A DNA stretch of 64,000 nt from Siminovitchia fortis (GCF_003605365.2 NZ_QYTU02000001.1:62001-126000), one strand, 5' to 3'; shown: positions 7,446-16,317, counted from the stretch's first letter. The notes: generated by a model from the letters alone, not told the origin. Made by a program: numbers and translations.

Positions 7446-7509
7446 GGAGTCCACCTCCCATGCTCGTGCCTAAATTATAAAGAAAGGCGGGAGTGCCCGC
7501 CTATGAATG

Positions 7510-8094
7510 TTATTTATTTTCACCTTTAGTTTGCTTTGCATCGAATGTCCACTTTAATTCAAGTTTGTCTCCTTGGAAGATATTTTGATCTTGACCATTA
7601 TCTACAAACTCAAATTGAACATACAATCTATTTTCCTCACCGGCTTTGATTCCTTTTTTAAATACACTTTCAACCTTTTCTCTCAGTAGATCAGGGCTGA
7701 TCTCTTTTAATTCGGCTAAAGTTGTAGACCAAATCGGAATGGAATCGTTACTGGCATTGTGCATAAAATTCACCCTGATATGCTTACCGAAATCTTCTCC
7801 GCCGTTGTCACCCTTGGCATCAACAACTTCATAGCTGGTGATCAGGTCCACAGCCCCGATATCCAGGGTTCCTCCATTTTTTAATTTAAAGTTCCTAAAC
7901 ATTTTGTCGCCCGGCTTAATATTTTCAACATTAATAATAGATGTTGGGTCTACAGCCAAATCCAGCGTTCCTGCTGCAAATGTATTATTGGTCGCTTCTA
8001 CATCACTAAAATACGCGAACGTTCCTCCCCCCACAAGTGCGATCCCCAATGCCGCCGATGCTACTCCCATACCCAACTTCTTTTTGATACTCAT
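7510..8094 (-). CDS. tasA: TasA/camelysin family matrix fibre protein
   Basis: A 194-residue secreted protein. The N-terminus has KKK followed by a hydrophobic stretch and GGTFAYFSD, the typical SipW-dependent signal peptide. The mature part begins with ATNNTFAAGTLDLAVDP, as in TasA and camelysin (CalY, peptidase family M73). It is shorter than B. subtilis TasA (261 residues) and close to camelysin (about 197). It forms the main extracellular amyloid-like fibre. It is the first gene of the tasA-tapA-sipW operon, with SinR-like operator sites upstream. AAAGAGGAGA lies about 8 bases before the ATG. Confidence 0.92.
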   Translation of the reverse strand: MSIKKKLGMGVASAALGIALVGGGTFAYFSDVEATNNTFAAGTLDLAVDPTSIINVENIKPGDKMFRNFKLKNGGTLDIGAVDLITSYEVVDAKGDNGGEDFGKHIRVNFMHNASNDSIPIWSTTLAELKEISPDLLREKVESVFKKGIKAGEENRLYVQFEFVDNGQDQNIFQGDKLELKWTFDAKQTKGENK

Positions 8095-8129
8095 ACCAAT
8101 CTCCTCTTTCCCTTTTTGTTTTTCCTTTC

Positions 8130-8300
8130 GTTCTTTATAACGAATGGTTGGTTTGATTATAGTTCAAATGGCCTGATTATAAAAACTTCAAATTTCGCCG
8201 TTTATTCTTAATTAAGAACTAAAATCTCACAAATGCAACCGTTTTCTCTTTTTTTCTTACTATTTCTCGACTTTATTAAGAACATTTTGTTCCCTATAAT
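8130..8300. promoter_or_regulatory. Shared tasA / sinR2 control region with SinR-box-like sites
   Basis: The 237 bases between divergent tasA and sinR2 contain GTTCTTT (8130-8136), the perfect palindrome TTCTTAATTAAGAA (8205-8218) with TAAGAAC at 8213-8219, TAAGAAC (8277-8283) and the inverted pair GAAC-N5-GTTC (8280-8292). The SinR box of B. subtilis is GTTCTYT, often paired. The last pair abuts TATAAT (8295-8300), the likely -10 of sinR2. Two TATAAT-like boxes face tasA (8161-8156 and 8181-8176). The sequences are seen; binding by SinR is inferred. Confidence 0.6.
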
Positions 8301-8331
8301 GAACATAACGATTGAAAGGTGGTAATGTTAT

Positions 8332-8661
8332 GTGATTGGGCTGCATATTAAAGAACTTAGAGAACAGCAGGGATACTCGCTTTCAAAACTTGCAGAAAAG
8401 GCCGGCATATCAAAGTCTTATTTAAGCTACATAGAACGGGACATGCAAAAAAATCCTTCACTTCAGGTTCTCTCCAAAATTGCCCGCCCTCTCGGAGTTA
8501 CAGTTGAACAGCTTTTGCAGGAAAGTATCCAAAAAGAAATCAAACTGGATAATGAATGGAAATTACTGGTACAAAAAGCAATACACGCCGGAATGAAAAA
8601 AGAGGATTTTCTGGAATATTATGAGTTCATTCAATTTAAAAACCGCCACAAAAAAAGATGA
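8332..8661 (+). CDS. Second SinR-like XRE regulator
   Basis: A 109-residue protein with the same two-part build as the SinR at 5318: an XRE helix-turn-helix (SLSKLAEKAGISKSYLSYIE, about residues 16-35) and a SinI-like dimerisation hook (DNEWKLLVQKAIHAGMKKEDFLEYYEF). It starts at GTG 8332 with AAAGGTGG upstream. It is divergent from tasA and immediately followed by a second sinI-like gene, the reverse of the first pair. It resembles the SinR/SlrR group. Whether it acts like SinR, like SlrR, or only on this locus cannot be told from sequence. Confidence 0.9.
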   Translation: MIGLHIKELREQQGYSLSKLAEKAGISKSYLSYIERDMQKNPSLQVLSKIARPLGVTVEQLLQESIQKEIKLDNEWKLLVQKAIHAGMKKEDFLEYYEFIQFKNRHKKR

Positions 8662-8681
8662 TTTCTAAGGGGGATGCCAAT

Positions 8682-8843
8682 ATGGGTGAGTATAAAGGGG
8701 ACAGTCAATATCTTGATCTGGATTACGAATGGGTTTTGCTGCTGAAAGAAGCCAAGCAGTTGAACATGAGAAAAGAAGAGATTCGAATATTTTTTAAGAG
8801 TAAAGGAATTGAACGCGAGCTGTTAAAAACTGAAATGAAATAG
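8682..8843 (+). CDS. Second SinI-like antirepressor
   Basis: A 53-residue protein whose segment LDLDYEWVLLLKEAKQLNMRKEEIRIFFKSK is a SinI-type dimerisation motif. The start at 8682 is preferred because TAAGGGGG lies 8 bases upstream; an ATG at 8658 overlapping the sinR2 stop lacks a ribosome binding site. It sits 20 bases after sinR2, so the two are likely cotranscribed and regulator and antagonist made together. A strong terminator follows. Confidence 0.85.
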   Translation: MGEYKGDSQYLDLDYEWVLLLKEAKQLNMRKEEIRIFFKSKGIERELLKTEMK

Positions 8844-8876
8844 AGCCTGGTTTTTGGCAAAACCAGGCTCTATTTC
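8841..8876. terminator. Bidirectional terminator between sinI2 and scoB
   Basis: Perfect 14-base-pair stem (TAGAGCCTGGTTTT, 8841-8854, with 8859-8872) and a 4-base loop, flanked by T-rich sequence on the plus side and A-rich on the other. It serves the two convergent genes. Confidence 0.88.
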
Positions 8877-9538
8877 TAATACGCATCCATGATAACATCC
8901 TCACTGACTTCAAGTTCCGGCTCCGTCGTCTGCTTAATATCACCGACGGAATATCCCTTTGCCACTTCCTTCAGCACCAGTCCGTTTTCCGTTACATCTA
9001 TCACAGCGCGATCCGTGATAATCCGGTCAACCACCTTCTTGCCTGTCAATGGCAGCACACATTCGTTTAATATTTTCGGATCGCCGTTTTTGTTGACATG
9101 TTCCATGATCACGATGATTTTTCCGGCGCCGTGCACAAGGTCCATCGCTCCTCCCATGCCCTTGATCATTTTGCCGGGAATCATCCAATTGGCCAGGTCA
9201 CCGTCTTTGGAAACTTCCATCCCGCCCAGAATAGCCAGATTCACATGTCCTCCACGAATCATGGCAAAAGATTCAGCACTGTCAAAATAGGCAGCTCCCG
9301 GAATGGCAGTCACCGTTTCCTTCCCGGCGTTGATCAAGTCGGCATCCACTTCCAGTTCCGTCGGATAGGGCCCGATTCCGAGCAGTCCGTTTTCCGACTG
9401 AAGTACCACCTGTTTGTTGTCTGAAATATAGTTGGCCACCAAAGTCGGCATTCCAATGCCGAGATTTACATAATATCCGTCCTTTATTTCCTTTTCCGCT
9501 CTTCTGGCAATTTTTTCCCTTATGGCAGCTTTACTCAA
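8876..9538 (-). CDS. scoB: Succinyl-CoA:3-ketoacid CoA-transferase subunit B
   Basis: A 220-residue subunit of the class I CoA transferase, with [10 protein letters not shown] and the SENGLLGIG motif that carries the catalytic glutamate (E49). With ScoA it moves CoA from succinyl-CoA to acetoacetate. The start is placed at TTG 9538, with AAAGGGGG 8 bases upstream and a length like B. subtilis ScoB (216). The longer frame from 9592 would overlap scoA. The final gene of a thiolase-scoA-scoB operon. Confidence 0.93.
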   Translation of the reverse strand: MSKAAIREKIARRAEKEIKDGYYVNLGIGMPTLVANYISDNKQVVLQSENGLLGIGPYPTELEVDADLINAGKETVTAIPGAAYFDSAESFAMIRGGHVNLAILGGMEVSKDGDLANWMIPGKMIKGMGGAMDLVHGAGKIIVIMEHVNKNGDPKILNECVLPLTGKKVVDRIITDRAVIDVTENGLVLKEVAKGYSVGDIKQTTEPELEVSEDVIMDAY

Positions 9539-9554
9539 TTTGCCAACCCCCTTT

Positions 9555-10244
9555 CTATGATCTGACTGTCCTTCTCTCAATCCTTTTTTCAAGCTCTCCC
9601 TGTATCAATCCCTGGACATAAATGCTCGGGGTATGAATGGAGTCAGGCTCCAGCTCGCCGACCTCCACCAGGCTTTCAACCTGCGCAATCGTCACTTTCC
9701 CTGCAGCCGCGATCATTGGATTGAAATTCCGGGCAGTCTTTCTGTAGACGAGATTGCCCATCTTATCTCCTTTCCAAGCATTGACAAGGCTGAAATCCGC
9801 CGTCAGCGCCTCTTCCAGCACATATTCCTTTCCATTAAATTCACGGATTTCCTTCCCTTCAGCAATGGGTGTGCCAACTCCTGCGGGTGTATAAAAAGCC
9901 GGAATTCCTGCACCGCCGGCACGGATTTTTTCCGCAAGAGTCCCCTGGGGAGTCAATTCCACTTCGATTTCCCCCGCCAATACCTGACGTTCGAACTCCT
10001 TGTTCTCCCCTACATATGAGCCGATCATTTTTTTGATCTGCTTATTTTGAAGAAGAAGGCCCAGCCCCCATTCATCCACTCCGCAGTTATTCGAAATGAC
10101 GGTTAAATCCTTCACTCCCTTATCAACAAGTGCCATTATCAGGTTTTCCGGAATCCCGCACAGGCCAAATCCCCCGACCATCAGGGTGGAACCGTCACTG
10201 ATATCAGCCACCGCTTCCTGAAATGTTGCAAATATCTTTTTCAT
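9555..10244 (-). CDS. scoA: Succinyl-CoA:3-ketoacid CoA-transferase subunit A
   Basis: A 229-residue protein with the CoA-transferase subunit A signature [14 protein letters not shown] (about 22-35) and the stretch [15 protein letters not shown]. It pairs with ScoB, 16 bases downstream, in activation of acetoacetate for ketone-body degradation. Only 14 bases separate it from the upstream thiolase gene, with GGGAGGC before the ATG. The three form one operon. Confidence 0.93.
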   Translation of the reverse strand: MKKIFATFQEAVADISDGSTLMVGGFGLCGIPENLIMALVDKGVKDLTVISNNCGVDEWGLGLLLQNKQIKKMIGSYVGENKEFERQVLAGEIEVELTPQGTLAEKIRAGGAGIPAFYTPAGVGTPIAEGKEIREFNGKEYVLEEALTADFSLVNAWKGDKMGNLVYRKTARNFNPMIAAAGKVTIAQVESLVEVGELEPDSIHTPSIYVQGLIQGELEKRIERRTVRS

Positions 10245-10258
10245 TCCGCCAGCCTCCC

Positions 10259-11455
10259 TTAAAGTTGTTCCGCCAGTTCAACGATGGTTGCCACTCCCTG
10301 GCCCCCGCCGATGCAAAGCGTGGCAAGCCCCCTTTTTGCCCCTCTTCTTCTCATCTCATGCAGGAGTGTAACCAGTATTCTCGCTCCGCTGGCGCCGATC
10401 GGGTGTCCAAGTGCGATCGCCCCTCCATTGACATTCAGGACGGACTTATCAAAATTCAATTCCCTGTCCACCGCAAGCGATTGGGCTGCAAATGCCTCGT
10501 TTGCTTCGATCAGCTCCATATCATCCAATGAAAGACCGGTCTTTTGAAGTGCCTTTTTCACAGCCGATACAGGCCCGATTCCCATAATGCCCGGATCAAC
10601 CCCGGCATTGGCATTGGCACTGATAAAAGCAATCGGTTTTACGCCAAGTTCATCCGCTTTTTTTCTTGACATGACGACAACAGCGGCAGCTCCGTCGTTG
10701 ATGCCGGATGAATTTCCGGCAGTGACGCTTCCGTCCTTTTTAAATGCGGGCTTTAAACCTGCAAGCTTTGCAGCAGTCGTACCTTTACGCGGATATTCGT
10801 CCGTATCAAAAATAATCGCCTCGCCCTTTCTCTGCGGAATTTCAATTGGAACAATCTCCTCTTTAAATCTCCCTTCCTCGATCGCTTTTACCGCTTTTTC
10901 CTGGCTCAATGCAGCAAATTCATCCTGTTCTTCCCGGCTGATATTATATTTTTCACATAAATTTTCAGCCGTGACCCCCATATGATAATCATTGAAAACG
11001 CAGGTAAGACCATCGCTCGTCATACTGTCAACAATTTTTTGGTCACCCATTTTGAAGCCTTCCCTGGCATTTTTCAAAAGGTACGGTGCCTGGGACATAT
11101 TCTCCATTCCTCCGGCGACAACAATTTCCGCATCACCGGCCAAAATAGCTTGGGCAGCCAGATGGACAGCCTTCAAGCCTGATCCGCATACCTTATTGAT
11201 CGTCATAGAGGAAACGCTTTCAGGAATACCCGCCTTCATTGCCGCCTGGCGCGCCGGGTTTTGCCCGATCCCTGCTTGGAGAACATTCCCCATTATCACC
11301 TCATCCACATCTTCCGGTTTAACTCCTGCCCTAAGCAGTGCCTCTTTGATGGCTGCCGCTCCCAAATCAGGGGCTGGTGTATTTTTCAATGTTCCCAGAA
11401 AACTTCCAATTGCTGTCCGGACTGCACCGACAATCACCACTTCCTGCTGGCTCAT
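10259..11455 (-). CDS. Acetyl-CoA C-acetyltransferase (thiolase)
   Basis: A 398-residue thiolase with the acyl-enzyme cysteine C90 (NKVCGSG), the EANEAFA motif, H351 ([12 protein letters not shown]) and the base C381 (CIGGGQG). It makes or cleaves acetoacetyl-CoA. Placed first in an operon with scoA and scoB, it most likely splits acetoacetyl-CoA formed from acetoacetate, although a biosynthetic role cannot be excluded. AAAGGAGGC lies upstream of the ATG. The gene symbol is uncertain among atoB, thlA and mmgA. Confidence 0.93.
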   Translation of the reverse strand: MSQQEVVIVGAVRTAIGSFLGTLKNTPAPDLGAAAIKEALLRAGVKPEDVDEVIMGNVLQAGIGQNPARQAAMKAGIPESVSSMTINKVCGSGLKAVHLAAQAILAGDAEIVVAGGMENMSQAPYLLKNAREGFKMGDQKIVDSMTSDGLTCVFNDYHMGVTAENLCEKYNISREEQDEFAALSQEKAVKAIEEGRFKEEIVPIEIPQRKGEAIIFDTDEYPRKGTTAAKLAGLKPAFKKDGSVTAGNSSGINDGAAAVVVMSRKKADELGVKPIAFISANANAGVDPGIMGIGPVSAVKKALQKTGLSLDDMELIEANEAFAAQSLAVDRELNFDKSVLNVNGGAIALGHPIGASGARILVTLLHEMRRRGAKRGLATLCIGGGQGVATIVELAEQL

Positions 11456-11483
11456 TTTTTTAGCCTCCTTTGAATAGTACCTA

Positions 11484-11510
11484 CTGTAACTTTTTCGTGA
11501 AAAGTTACAG
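11484..11510. promoter_or_regulatory. Inverted repeat in front of the thiolase operon (candidate operator)
   Basis: Perfect 11-base arms CTGTAACTTTT and AAAAGTTACAG with a 5-base spacer, 29 bases upstream of the thiolase start. On the minus strand it overlaps a possible TTTTCA-18-TACTAT promoter, so a repressor site is more likely than a terminator; no T-run follows directly. Confidence 0.5.
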
Positions 11511-11556
11511 AAATCCTCTTTTTGATAAAGGAATGGTTGAAAACCGGCACTCGGTC

Positions 11557-11585
11557 TTTCAATAAATCTTTGAATTCCTTATAAT
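11557..11585 (+). promoter_or_regulatory. Candidate promoter of xpaC-telA
   Basis: TTTCAA (11557-11562), 17-base spacer, TATAAT (11580-11585), about 75 bases before the xpaC start. Confidence 0.5.
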
Positions 11586-11659
11586 GAAGATAATGAAACT
11601 TCTATAGATGACAACCGTATTTAAAGATATAAGCAAGTATGGACAGGAGTGGATGCAGC

Positions 11660-12313
11660 TTGAAATCAGTTTTTTCTTTTTTTCTGGGGATGTTAGCTAC
11701 TGCTGAAGCAGTTCTTATATGGCTTATTTTGTTCTTGGGCTTTGACATGGGCTTTCTTGCGTCTTCAGGCATCTCGATCCTGGCGGGCTTTTTGACATTC
11801 TACGGGGTCAAGTTCGTCTCAGACTACCGGTTTTTAAAAAAGAACAGGCTGACCAGAAAAGAGTATGCCTACATCCAGAAAAATCTGCAGGAAGCCAAAA
11901 AGAAGCTGACGCGCCTGCAAAAATCATTTTTTTCCGTCAGGACGATGGGAGCCTTCAAGCAGCTGTATGAACTAAACAGACTGGTGAAAAGGATGTACTC
12001 CATTGTCAAAAAAGACCCGCGCAGGTTTTACCAGTCGGAGCGCTTCTTCTTCTACCATCTTGACTCGGTTGTGGAAATATCTGAGCGGTATGCGCGGCTT
12101 GCTGCCCAACCGGTGAAAAATGATCAAATCTATCTATCGCTGAAAGAAACGCAAAGCACTCTCGAAGATCTGAATGAATCCATTAAAAAAGACATTTACC
12201 ATGTATTGTCAACGGATGTAGATGAATTACAATTCGAGTTGGATGTTGCAAAACACTCGCTGAAAAAATTGGAATACCACCCCCTTGATGATGAAAGGAG
12301 CACGAAAGAATGA
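11660..12313 (+). CDS. xpaC: XpaC family membrane protein
   Basis: A protein of about 217 residues with two N-terminal transmembrane segments (about 5-55) and a long helical cytoplasmic part. It matches the XpaC family (called 5-bromo-4-chloroindolyl phosphate hydrolysis protein from a plate phenotype; the molecular role is unknown). The TTG at 11660 has AGGAGTGG 7 bases upstream; the ATG at 11639 has no ribosome binding site. It overlaps the downstream telA-like gene by 4 bases (ATGA), the same pair as B. subtilis xpaC-yaaN. Confidence 0.85.
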   Translation: MKSVFSFFLGMLATAEAVLIWLILFLGFDMGFLASSGISILAGFLTFYGVKFVSDYRFLKKNRLTRKEYAYIQKNLQEAKKKLTRLQKSFFSVRTMGAFKQLYELNRLVKRMYSIVKKDPRRFYQSERFFFYHLDSVVEISERYARLAAQPVKNDQIYLSLKETQSTLEDLNESIKKDIYHVLSTDVDELQFELDVAKHSLKKLEYHPLDDERSTKE

Positions 12314-13488
12314 GTGAACCATTGAATGAAAAAGTATTGAAAGACGAATTTACGGATGGATTGGATGATCTGCTTGCCAATCCGTTCGGGGAGCAGGAGC
12401 TTGCCCTGGAGCCGCAATCGGCGGAGCCCGCTGCCCCCAAGCCAGCCAAGCTTGTGGATGCCCTGCCGGAAGAAAGCAGAAAACGGGCATTGGATCTTGC
12501 AAAGCAAATTGATCCTTCCAATCATCAGGCGATCATCTCATATGGTACGCAGGCGCAGTCACAGCTTCTCAATTTTTCAAGCTCCATGCTGGACCATGTT
12601 CAAAATAAGGATATCGGGCCGATTGGCGATATTTTGAATGAATTGATGGGGAAACTGAAATCCATTAATCCCGAAGAGCTTTCACCAGAGAAAAAGAACT
12701 TTTTCTCGAAAATGTTCGGCAAAATATCGAACTCCATCCAGGAAACGATGTCAAAATACCAAAAAACCGGCGCCCAGATCGACCGGATCAGCGTGAAGCT
12801 GAATCAATCAAAAGATGTGCTTATTTCAGATATACAGATGTTGGAGCAATTGTATGAGAAAAACAAAGAATATTTCCATGCATTGAATATTTTTATTGCA
12901 GCGGGCGAGGTAAAGCTTGAGGAGATTCGGACGGAAACGATTCCTGCCCTGAAGAAAAAGGCGGAAGCCTCAGGGGACCAGATGGCATTTCAGGATGTAA
13001 ATGATATGATCCAATTTGCCGACCGGCTTGAAAAAAGGCTGTATGACCTTAAATTAAGCAGGCAAATAACGATTCAAAGCGCCCCGCAAATCCGGATGAT
13101 CCAGAACACGAACCAGGCTTTGGCCGAAAAGATCCAAACATCGATTGTGACGGCCATCCCGCTTTGGAAAAACCAAATTGCGATTGCACTTTCCCTTTTC
13201 CGCCAGCGGCAGGCTGTTGAAGCACAGAAACAGGTATCAAAAACAACGAACGATTTGCTTCTTAAAAATGCTGAAATGCTTAAATCCAATACGTTGGAAA
13301 CAGCCCGGGAAAACGAGCGCGGCCTTGTCGATATCGAGACTCTGAAAAAAACACAGGCCAGCCTGATCTCCACGCTGGAAGAAACGATCAAGATCCAGGA
13401 AGAAGGCCGGACGAAACGCGCCCAGGCCGAGCAGGAGCTTGTCACAATGGAAAACGAATTGAAGCAAAAGCTGCTTAGCTTAAAATGA
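12310..13488 (+). CDS. yaaN: TelA/YaaN family toxic anion resistance protein
   Basis: A 392-residue, soluble, strongly helical protein with coiled-coil stretches (about 190-390) and the TelA family core ([24 protein letters not shown] near the C-terminal part). TelA relatives are linked to tellurite and cell-envelope stress tolerance, but the mechanism is unknown. Translationally coupled to xpaC. A terminator follows at 13513. Confidence 0.88.
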   Translation: MSEPLNEKVLKDEFTDGLDDLLANPFGEQELALEPQSAEPAAPKPAKLVDALPEESRKRALDLAKQIDPSNHQAIISYGTQAQSQLLNFSSSMLDHVQNKDIGPIGDILNELMGKLKSINPEELSPEKKNFFSKMFGKISNSIQETMSKYQKTGAQIDRISVKLNQSKDVLISDIQMLEQLYEKNKEYFHALNIFIAAGEVKLEEIRTETIPALKKKAEASGDQMAFQDVNDMIQFADRLEKRLYDLKLSRQITIQSAPQIRMIQNTNQALAEKIQTSIVTAIPLWKNQIAIALSLFRQRQAVEAQKQVSKTTNDLLLKNAEMLKSNTLETARENERGLVDIETLKKTQASLISTLEETIKIQEEGRTKRAQAEQELVTMENELKQKLLSLK

Positions 13489-13512
13489 CCAACAAAACCT
13501 AACAACACCACG

Positions 13513-13545
13513 AAAAGCCGGATACGCATAATCCGGCTTTTCTGG
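13513..13545 (+). terminator. Terminator of xpaC-yaaN
   Basis: AAAAGCCGGAT (13513-13523) pairs perfectly with ATCCGGCTTTT (13531-13541) around a 7-base loop, ending in a T-run. Confidence 0.88.
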
Positions 13546-13563
13546 CTTAGGGAGGGTATTTAC

Positions 13564-14460
13564 GTGAATTTACCAAAAAATGTGACCATTATTGAAGTCG
13601 GTCCCAGAGACGGCCTTCAGAACGAACAAAGTTTTGTGGATACCGATGTGAAGAAAGAATTCATCCGGCTGTTGGCGGCTTCAGGAATCAAAGAAATGGA
13701 AATCACTTCCTTTGTTTCCCCCAAGTGGGTTCCGCAAATGCGCGATGCTGCTGAAATCGTTCATACCGCCCCTGACGGGGTCAGAAGCATCGTGCTGGCT
13801 CCAAACCGCCGCGGCGTTGACCGGGTGAGGGAAACCTCCGTCAAATCGGTTGCAGTATTTGTAGGCGTCAGCAACACCTTCAACAAGAAAAATATCAACA
13901 AGCCGACGAAAGAAAGCATGGAGGAATTAAAACCTGTCATATCCGAATTGAAAAAGAAGAACTATTTCGTCAGGGCCTGTATTTCTACCGCCTTTTATTG
14001 CCCTTATGAGGGAAAAATAGCGGAATCCGATACAGTATCGCTCTGCCGGGAATTTGCAGAAGCCGGTGTGGATGAGCTGAGCGTGGCTGATACGATCGGC
14101 ATGGCTGTGCCGACCGAATCATTTTCACTTTTTTCAAAGGTCAAAAAGGAACTTCCTGAACTGATGGTTGCGGCTCATTTCCATGATACTAGAAAGACAG
14201 CCTTGGCCAATATTTTTGCCGCACTGCAAGCGGGCATCGACCGCTTTGATACATCAGCAGGCGGACTCGGCGGCTGCCCTTTTGCTCCTGGAGCTACCGG
14301 AAACGTGGCAACGGAGGATGTCGTCTATATGCTGCAGCGCATGGGAATCGATACGGGAATCGACCTTGACAAACTGACTGAAGCGATTGACCTGATCGCT
14401 CCTGCCGTCTCCAGGCCAATCAATACCGGCTATTATCAATTGGCCGGTACATCCAGCTAA
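13564..14460 (+). CDS. Hydroxymethylglutaryl-CoA lyase
   Basis: A 298-residue HMGL-like TIM barrel with EVGPRDGLQN (11-20, R15/D16), the metal ligands H205 and H207 in HFHDTR, and the active-site loop GGLGGCPFAPGATGN with C238. It cleaves HMG-CoA to acetoacetate and acetyl-CoA in leucine breakdown, which connects to the scoAB-thiolase operon upstream and to the bkd genes at 36-41 kb. It starts at GTG 13564 with GGGAGGG upstream. In B. subtilis the homologue is yngG, in a different place. Confidence 0.92.
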   Translation: MNLPKNVTIIEVGPRDGLQNEQSFVDTDVKKEFIRLLAASGIKEMEITSFVSPKWVPQMRDAAEIVHTAPDGVRSIVLAPNRRGVDRVRETSVKSVAVFVGVSNTFNKKNINKPTKESMEELKPVISELKKKNYFVRACISTAFYCPYEGKIAESDTVSLCREFAEAGVDELSVADTIGMAVPTESFSLFSKVKKELPELMVAAHFHDTRKTALANIFAALQAGIDRFDTSAGGLGGCPFAPGATGNVATEDVVYMLQRMGIDTGIDLDKLTEAIDLIAPAVSRPINTGYYQLAGTSS

Positions 14461-14776
14461 TCGAGCAGGCTCATTCTGCCGTTCAAGATTTCAGCGGCGC
14501 TGGCAAGTTGGTAGGTATGACTCTGTTCAGAAAAATCAATTTCAAGATGATCATCAAAAAAATAAGCTTTGATTTCTCCACCCACACAGGCATTTCGTTT
14601 GTCTGCACCGATATCTCGTCACTTCCCCTCTCTTGCTTATCCATAAGCCTGAGGGTGGGAATGCCGCTGAGGGAGCAGCCATCGATGTCATACATCAGCT
14701 TCAGGTCCAAATCCCTGCCTGCAAGCTTTTTTTTGATTTGATTGGCTGCTTCGGGAGTTAAGGTAATGTTGACCAT
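14457..14776 (-). pseudogene. HesB/IscA-like (YneR/YqkB-type) gene with a single-base frameshift
   Basis: The frame from 14776 encodes a HesB-like start (NITLTPEAANQIKKKL...LMYDIDGCSLSGIPTLRLMDKQ...VWVEKSK) and then changes into an unlikely sequence that stops at 14483. Adding one base to the T-run at 14568-14570 (A-run on the coding strand) restores a family-like ending, AYFFDDHLEIDFSEQSHTYQL followed by ASAAEILNGRMSLLD, with a stop at 14459-14457 that overlaps the end of the HMG-CoA lyase gene. This is either a real frameshift or a homopolymer sequencing error. The family is thought to be related to iron-sulfur scaffold proteins; function unproven. Confidence 0.75.
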
Positions 14777-14845
14777 TTTTCTATCATCCTTCCTGCTCTT
14801 TTTTTAGGAGGGTTTGTACTGGAAGCCTAAACGAGAAGCACAATT

Positions 14846-15793
14846 TCAGTTTTCGAAACTTCCTGTTTCTTCTCCATCAATTTTTAACTTCCAGGTCCCT
14901 TTCTCCGGAAAAGACAGTTTTCCGCCGTATATATAAATAGGACTGTTCGTCGAAGCATCAATATGTTCGGTCTCTTGCACAAAAGTATGCTCAGACACTG
15001 TTTTTCCATCCTCATTTAATAATTGTACGCCAATTTTCTTTTTATCTTTCCCTGAACTTTCTATCGTCATGTCTGTTTCTTTGCGAATATCCATTTCTTT
15101 TGGAGATTTTTCAAGCGTATAGTTTTCCGTTTTAGGGAATGGAGGCAGGACTTCCAATGAAAATTTATCAAATAATTGGCCATCCACATAAAACGAGAGC
15201 TGCCATAACCCTTCCTCGGGAAAAGGCGTAAATTGTGTCAACACATGGGCATCGTCCCCGTAAAGACCCTCCGATAATATGCCTTCTGATAAAATGATCC
15301 TTTCATTATTGTTCGCCGCTTCTATCTCATAATCCTTCCCGGCAAGCTCTTCGGGATTTCCCCAAAAGAAAATCATAAGCTTGGCAACCCTTCTCGGATC
15401 TTCCGCGACGAAATGGTCAAAGACATTTAAAATCCCGACTTTTCCTTCAATGCCGAAGACTTCCTGCTTTGTATCCGGGAGTGTAAAGGTGCGCCCCTCC
15501 GCTGCATACTCCATATCCAACGACATTTCAGCCTTGTCGGCGATGGAAGATTCCATCTCGGAAGATTCACTGTTCATTGCGAGTTCCTGAATAAAATTTC
15601 CTCCAAACTGCGAAAAGACCAGAATAAATAAAATGACTGAAAGAGAACCGATGGCCACTGCTGGTTTAAAGCTTTTTCCTTTATAAGTGCTGTTTTGCTG
15701 CAATTTCGATAATATATTTTGCCGCTGCTTTTTCGATAATGAATATTTAGGAAGGCTCTTTAGACTTTCTTTGATTTGCTCTGTTTCCCTCAA
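14846..15793 (-). CDS. Putative membrane anti-sigma factor
   Basis: A protein of about 315 residues with a cytoplasmic N-terminus of about 45 residues, one transmembrane helix (AVAIGSLSVILFILVF), and an extracellular region with two similar-looking beta-rich halves (FPEEGLWQLSFYVDG and FPEKGTWKLKIDGE). It overlaps the end of an ECF sigma factor gene, the classical sigma/anti-sigma layout. TTG at 15793 lies 6 bases after GAGGAGGGG and is a better start than TTG at 15799. The extracellular part resembles DUF4871-type domains, but I am not certain of the family. Confidence 0.7.
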   Translation of the reverse strand: MRETEQIKESLKSLPKYSLSKKQRQNILSKLQQNSTYKGKSFKPAVAIGSLSVILFILVFSQFGGNFIQELAMNSESSEMESSIADKAEMSLDMEYAAEGRTFTLPDTKQEVFGIEGKVGILNVFDHFVAEDPRRVAKLMIFFWGNPEELAGKDYEIEAANNNERIILSEGILSEGLYGDDAHVLTQFTPFPEEGLWQLSFYVDGQLFDKFSLEVLPPFPKTENYTLEKSPKEMDIRKETDMTIESSGKDKKKIGVQLLNEDGKTVSEHTFVQETEHIDASTNSPIYIYGGKLSFPEKGTWKLKIDGEETGSFEN

Positions 15794-16292
15794 AATCAAA
15801 CCCCTCCTCTTCCAATAATTCCTTCAATTTTTTCAATGCACGGTGATAAGTAACATTAACATTGTTCGGGCTGCATTTTAATATTTCACCAGTATCATTG
15901 GATGACAGTTCCAAAATCCCCCGCAATATCACCACTTCCTTTTGCTGGGGAGAAAGCCGTTCAATGGCATCGTATAATTGCTGCTGTTCCTGGCTTTGGA
16001 TGATGATGTCCTCCGATCCGGGGACCTGCTCCTGATCGGAGGTGAAATAATGCTTGATCCTCTGCCAGACTCTTTTTCTTCTATAACGGTCTATCACAAT
16101 GTTTCTCGCAATGGCTATTAACCAGGTTTTCGGATTGGAGTCCCCCTTGAATTTGGAAATTTTATTGATTGCGATCAGGAAAGTGTCCTGTACCAAGTCT
16201 TCCACATCTGTAAACCCTGTATAGTAAATAAGAAAGCTTGTAATATCCCGCTCGTATTTCTCAAACCAGTCTTCAATCGAATATTCCTTCAC
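15747..16292 (-). CDS. ECF-type RNA polymerase sigma factor
   Basis: A 181-residue sigma-70 family protein with region 2 (VEDLVQDTFLIAINKISKFKGDSNPKTWLIAIARN, about 30-65) and region 4 (LSPQQKEVVILRGILELSSNDTGEILKCSPNNVNVTYHRALKKL, about 113-157). There is no region 1 or 3. It starts at GTG 16292 with GGAGGGA upstream and overlaps a membrane-bound anti-sigma gene, so it probably answers an envelope signal. A TGTAAG-16-CGTCTA promoter in front suggests self-activation. It belongs to the YlaC/SigX-like group; the exact subgroup is unclear. Confidence 0.9.
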   Translation of the reverse strand: MKEYSIEDWFEKYERDITSFLIYYTGFTDVEDLVQDTFLIAINKISKFKGDSNPKTWLIAIARNIVIDRYRRKRVWQRIKHYFTSDQEQVPGSEDIIIQSQEQQQLYDAIERLSPQQKEVVILRGILELSSNDTGEILKCSPNNVNVTYHRALKKLKELLEEEGFDFEGNRANQRKSKEPS

Positions 16293-16317
16293 ACCGTCCC
16301 TCCTCTCCTCTACATAT

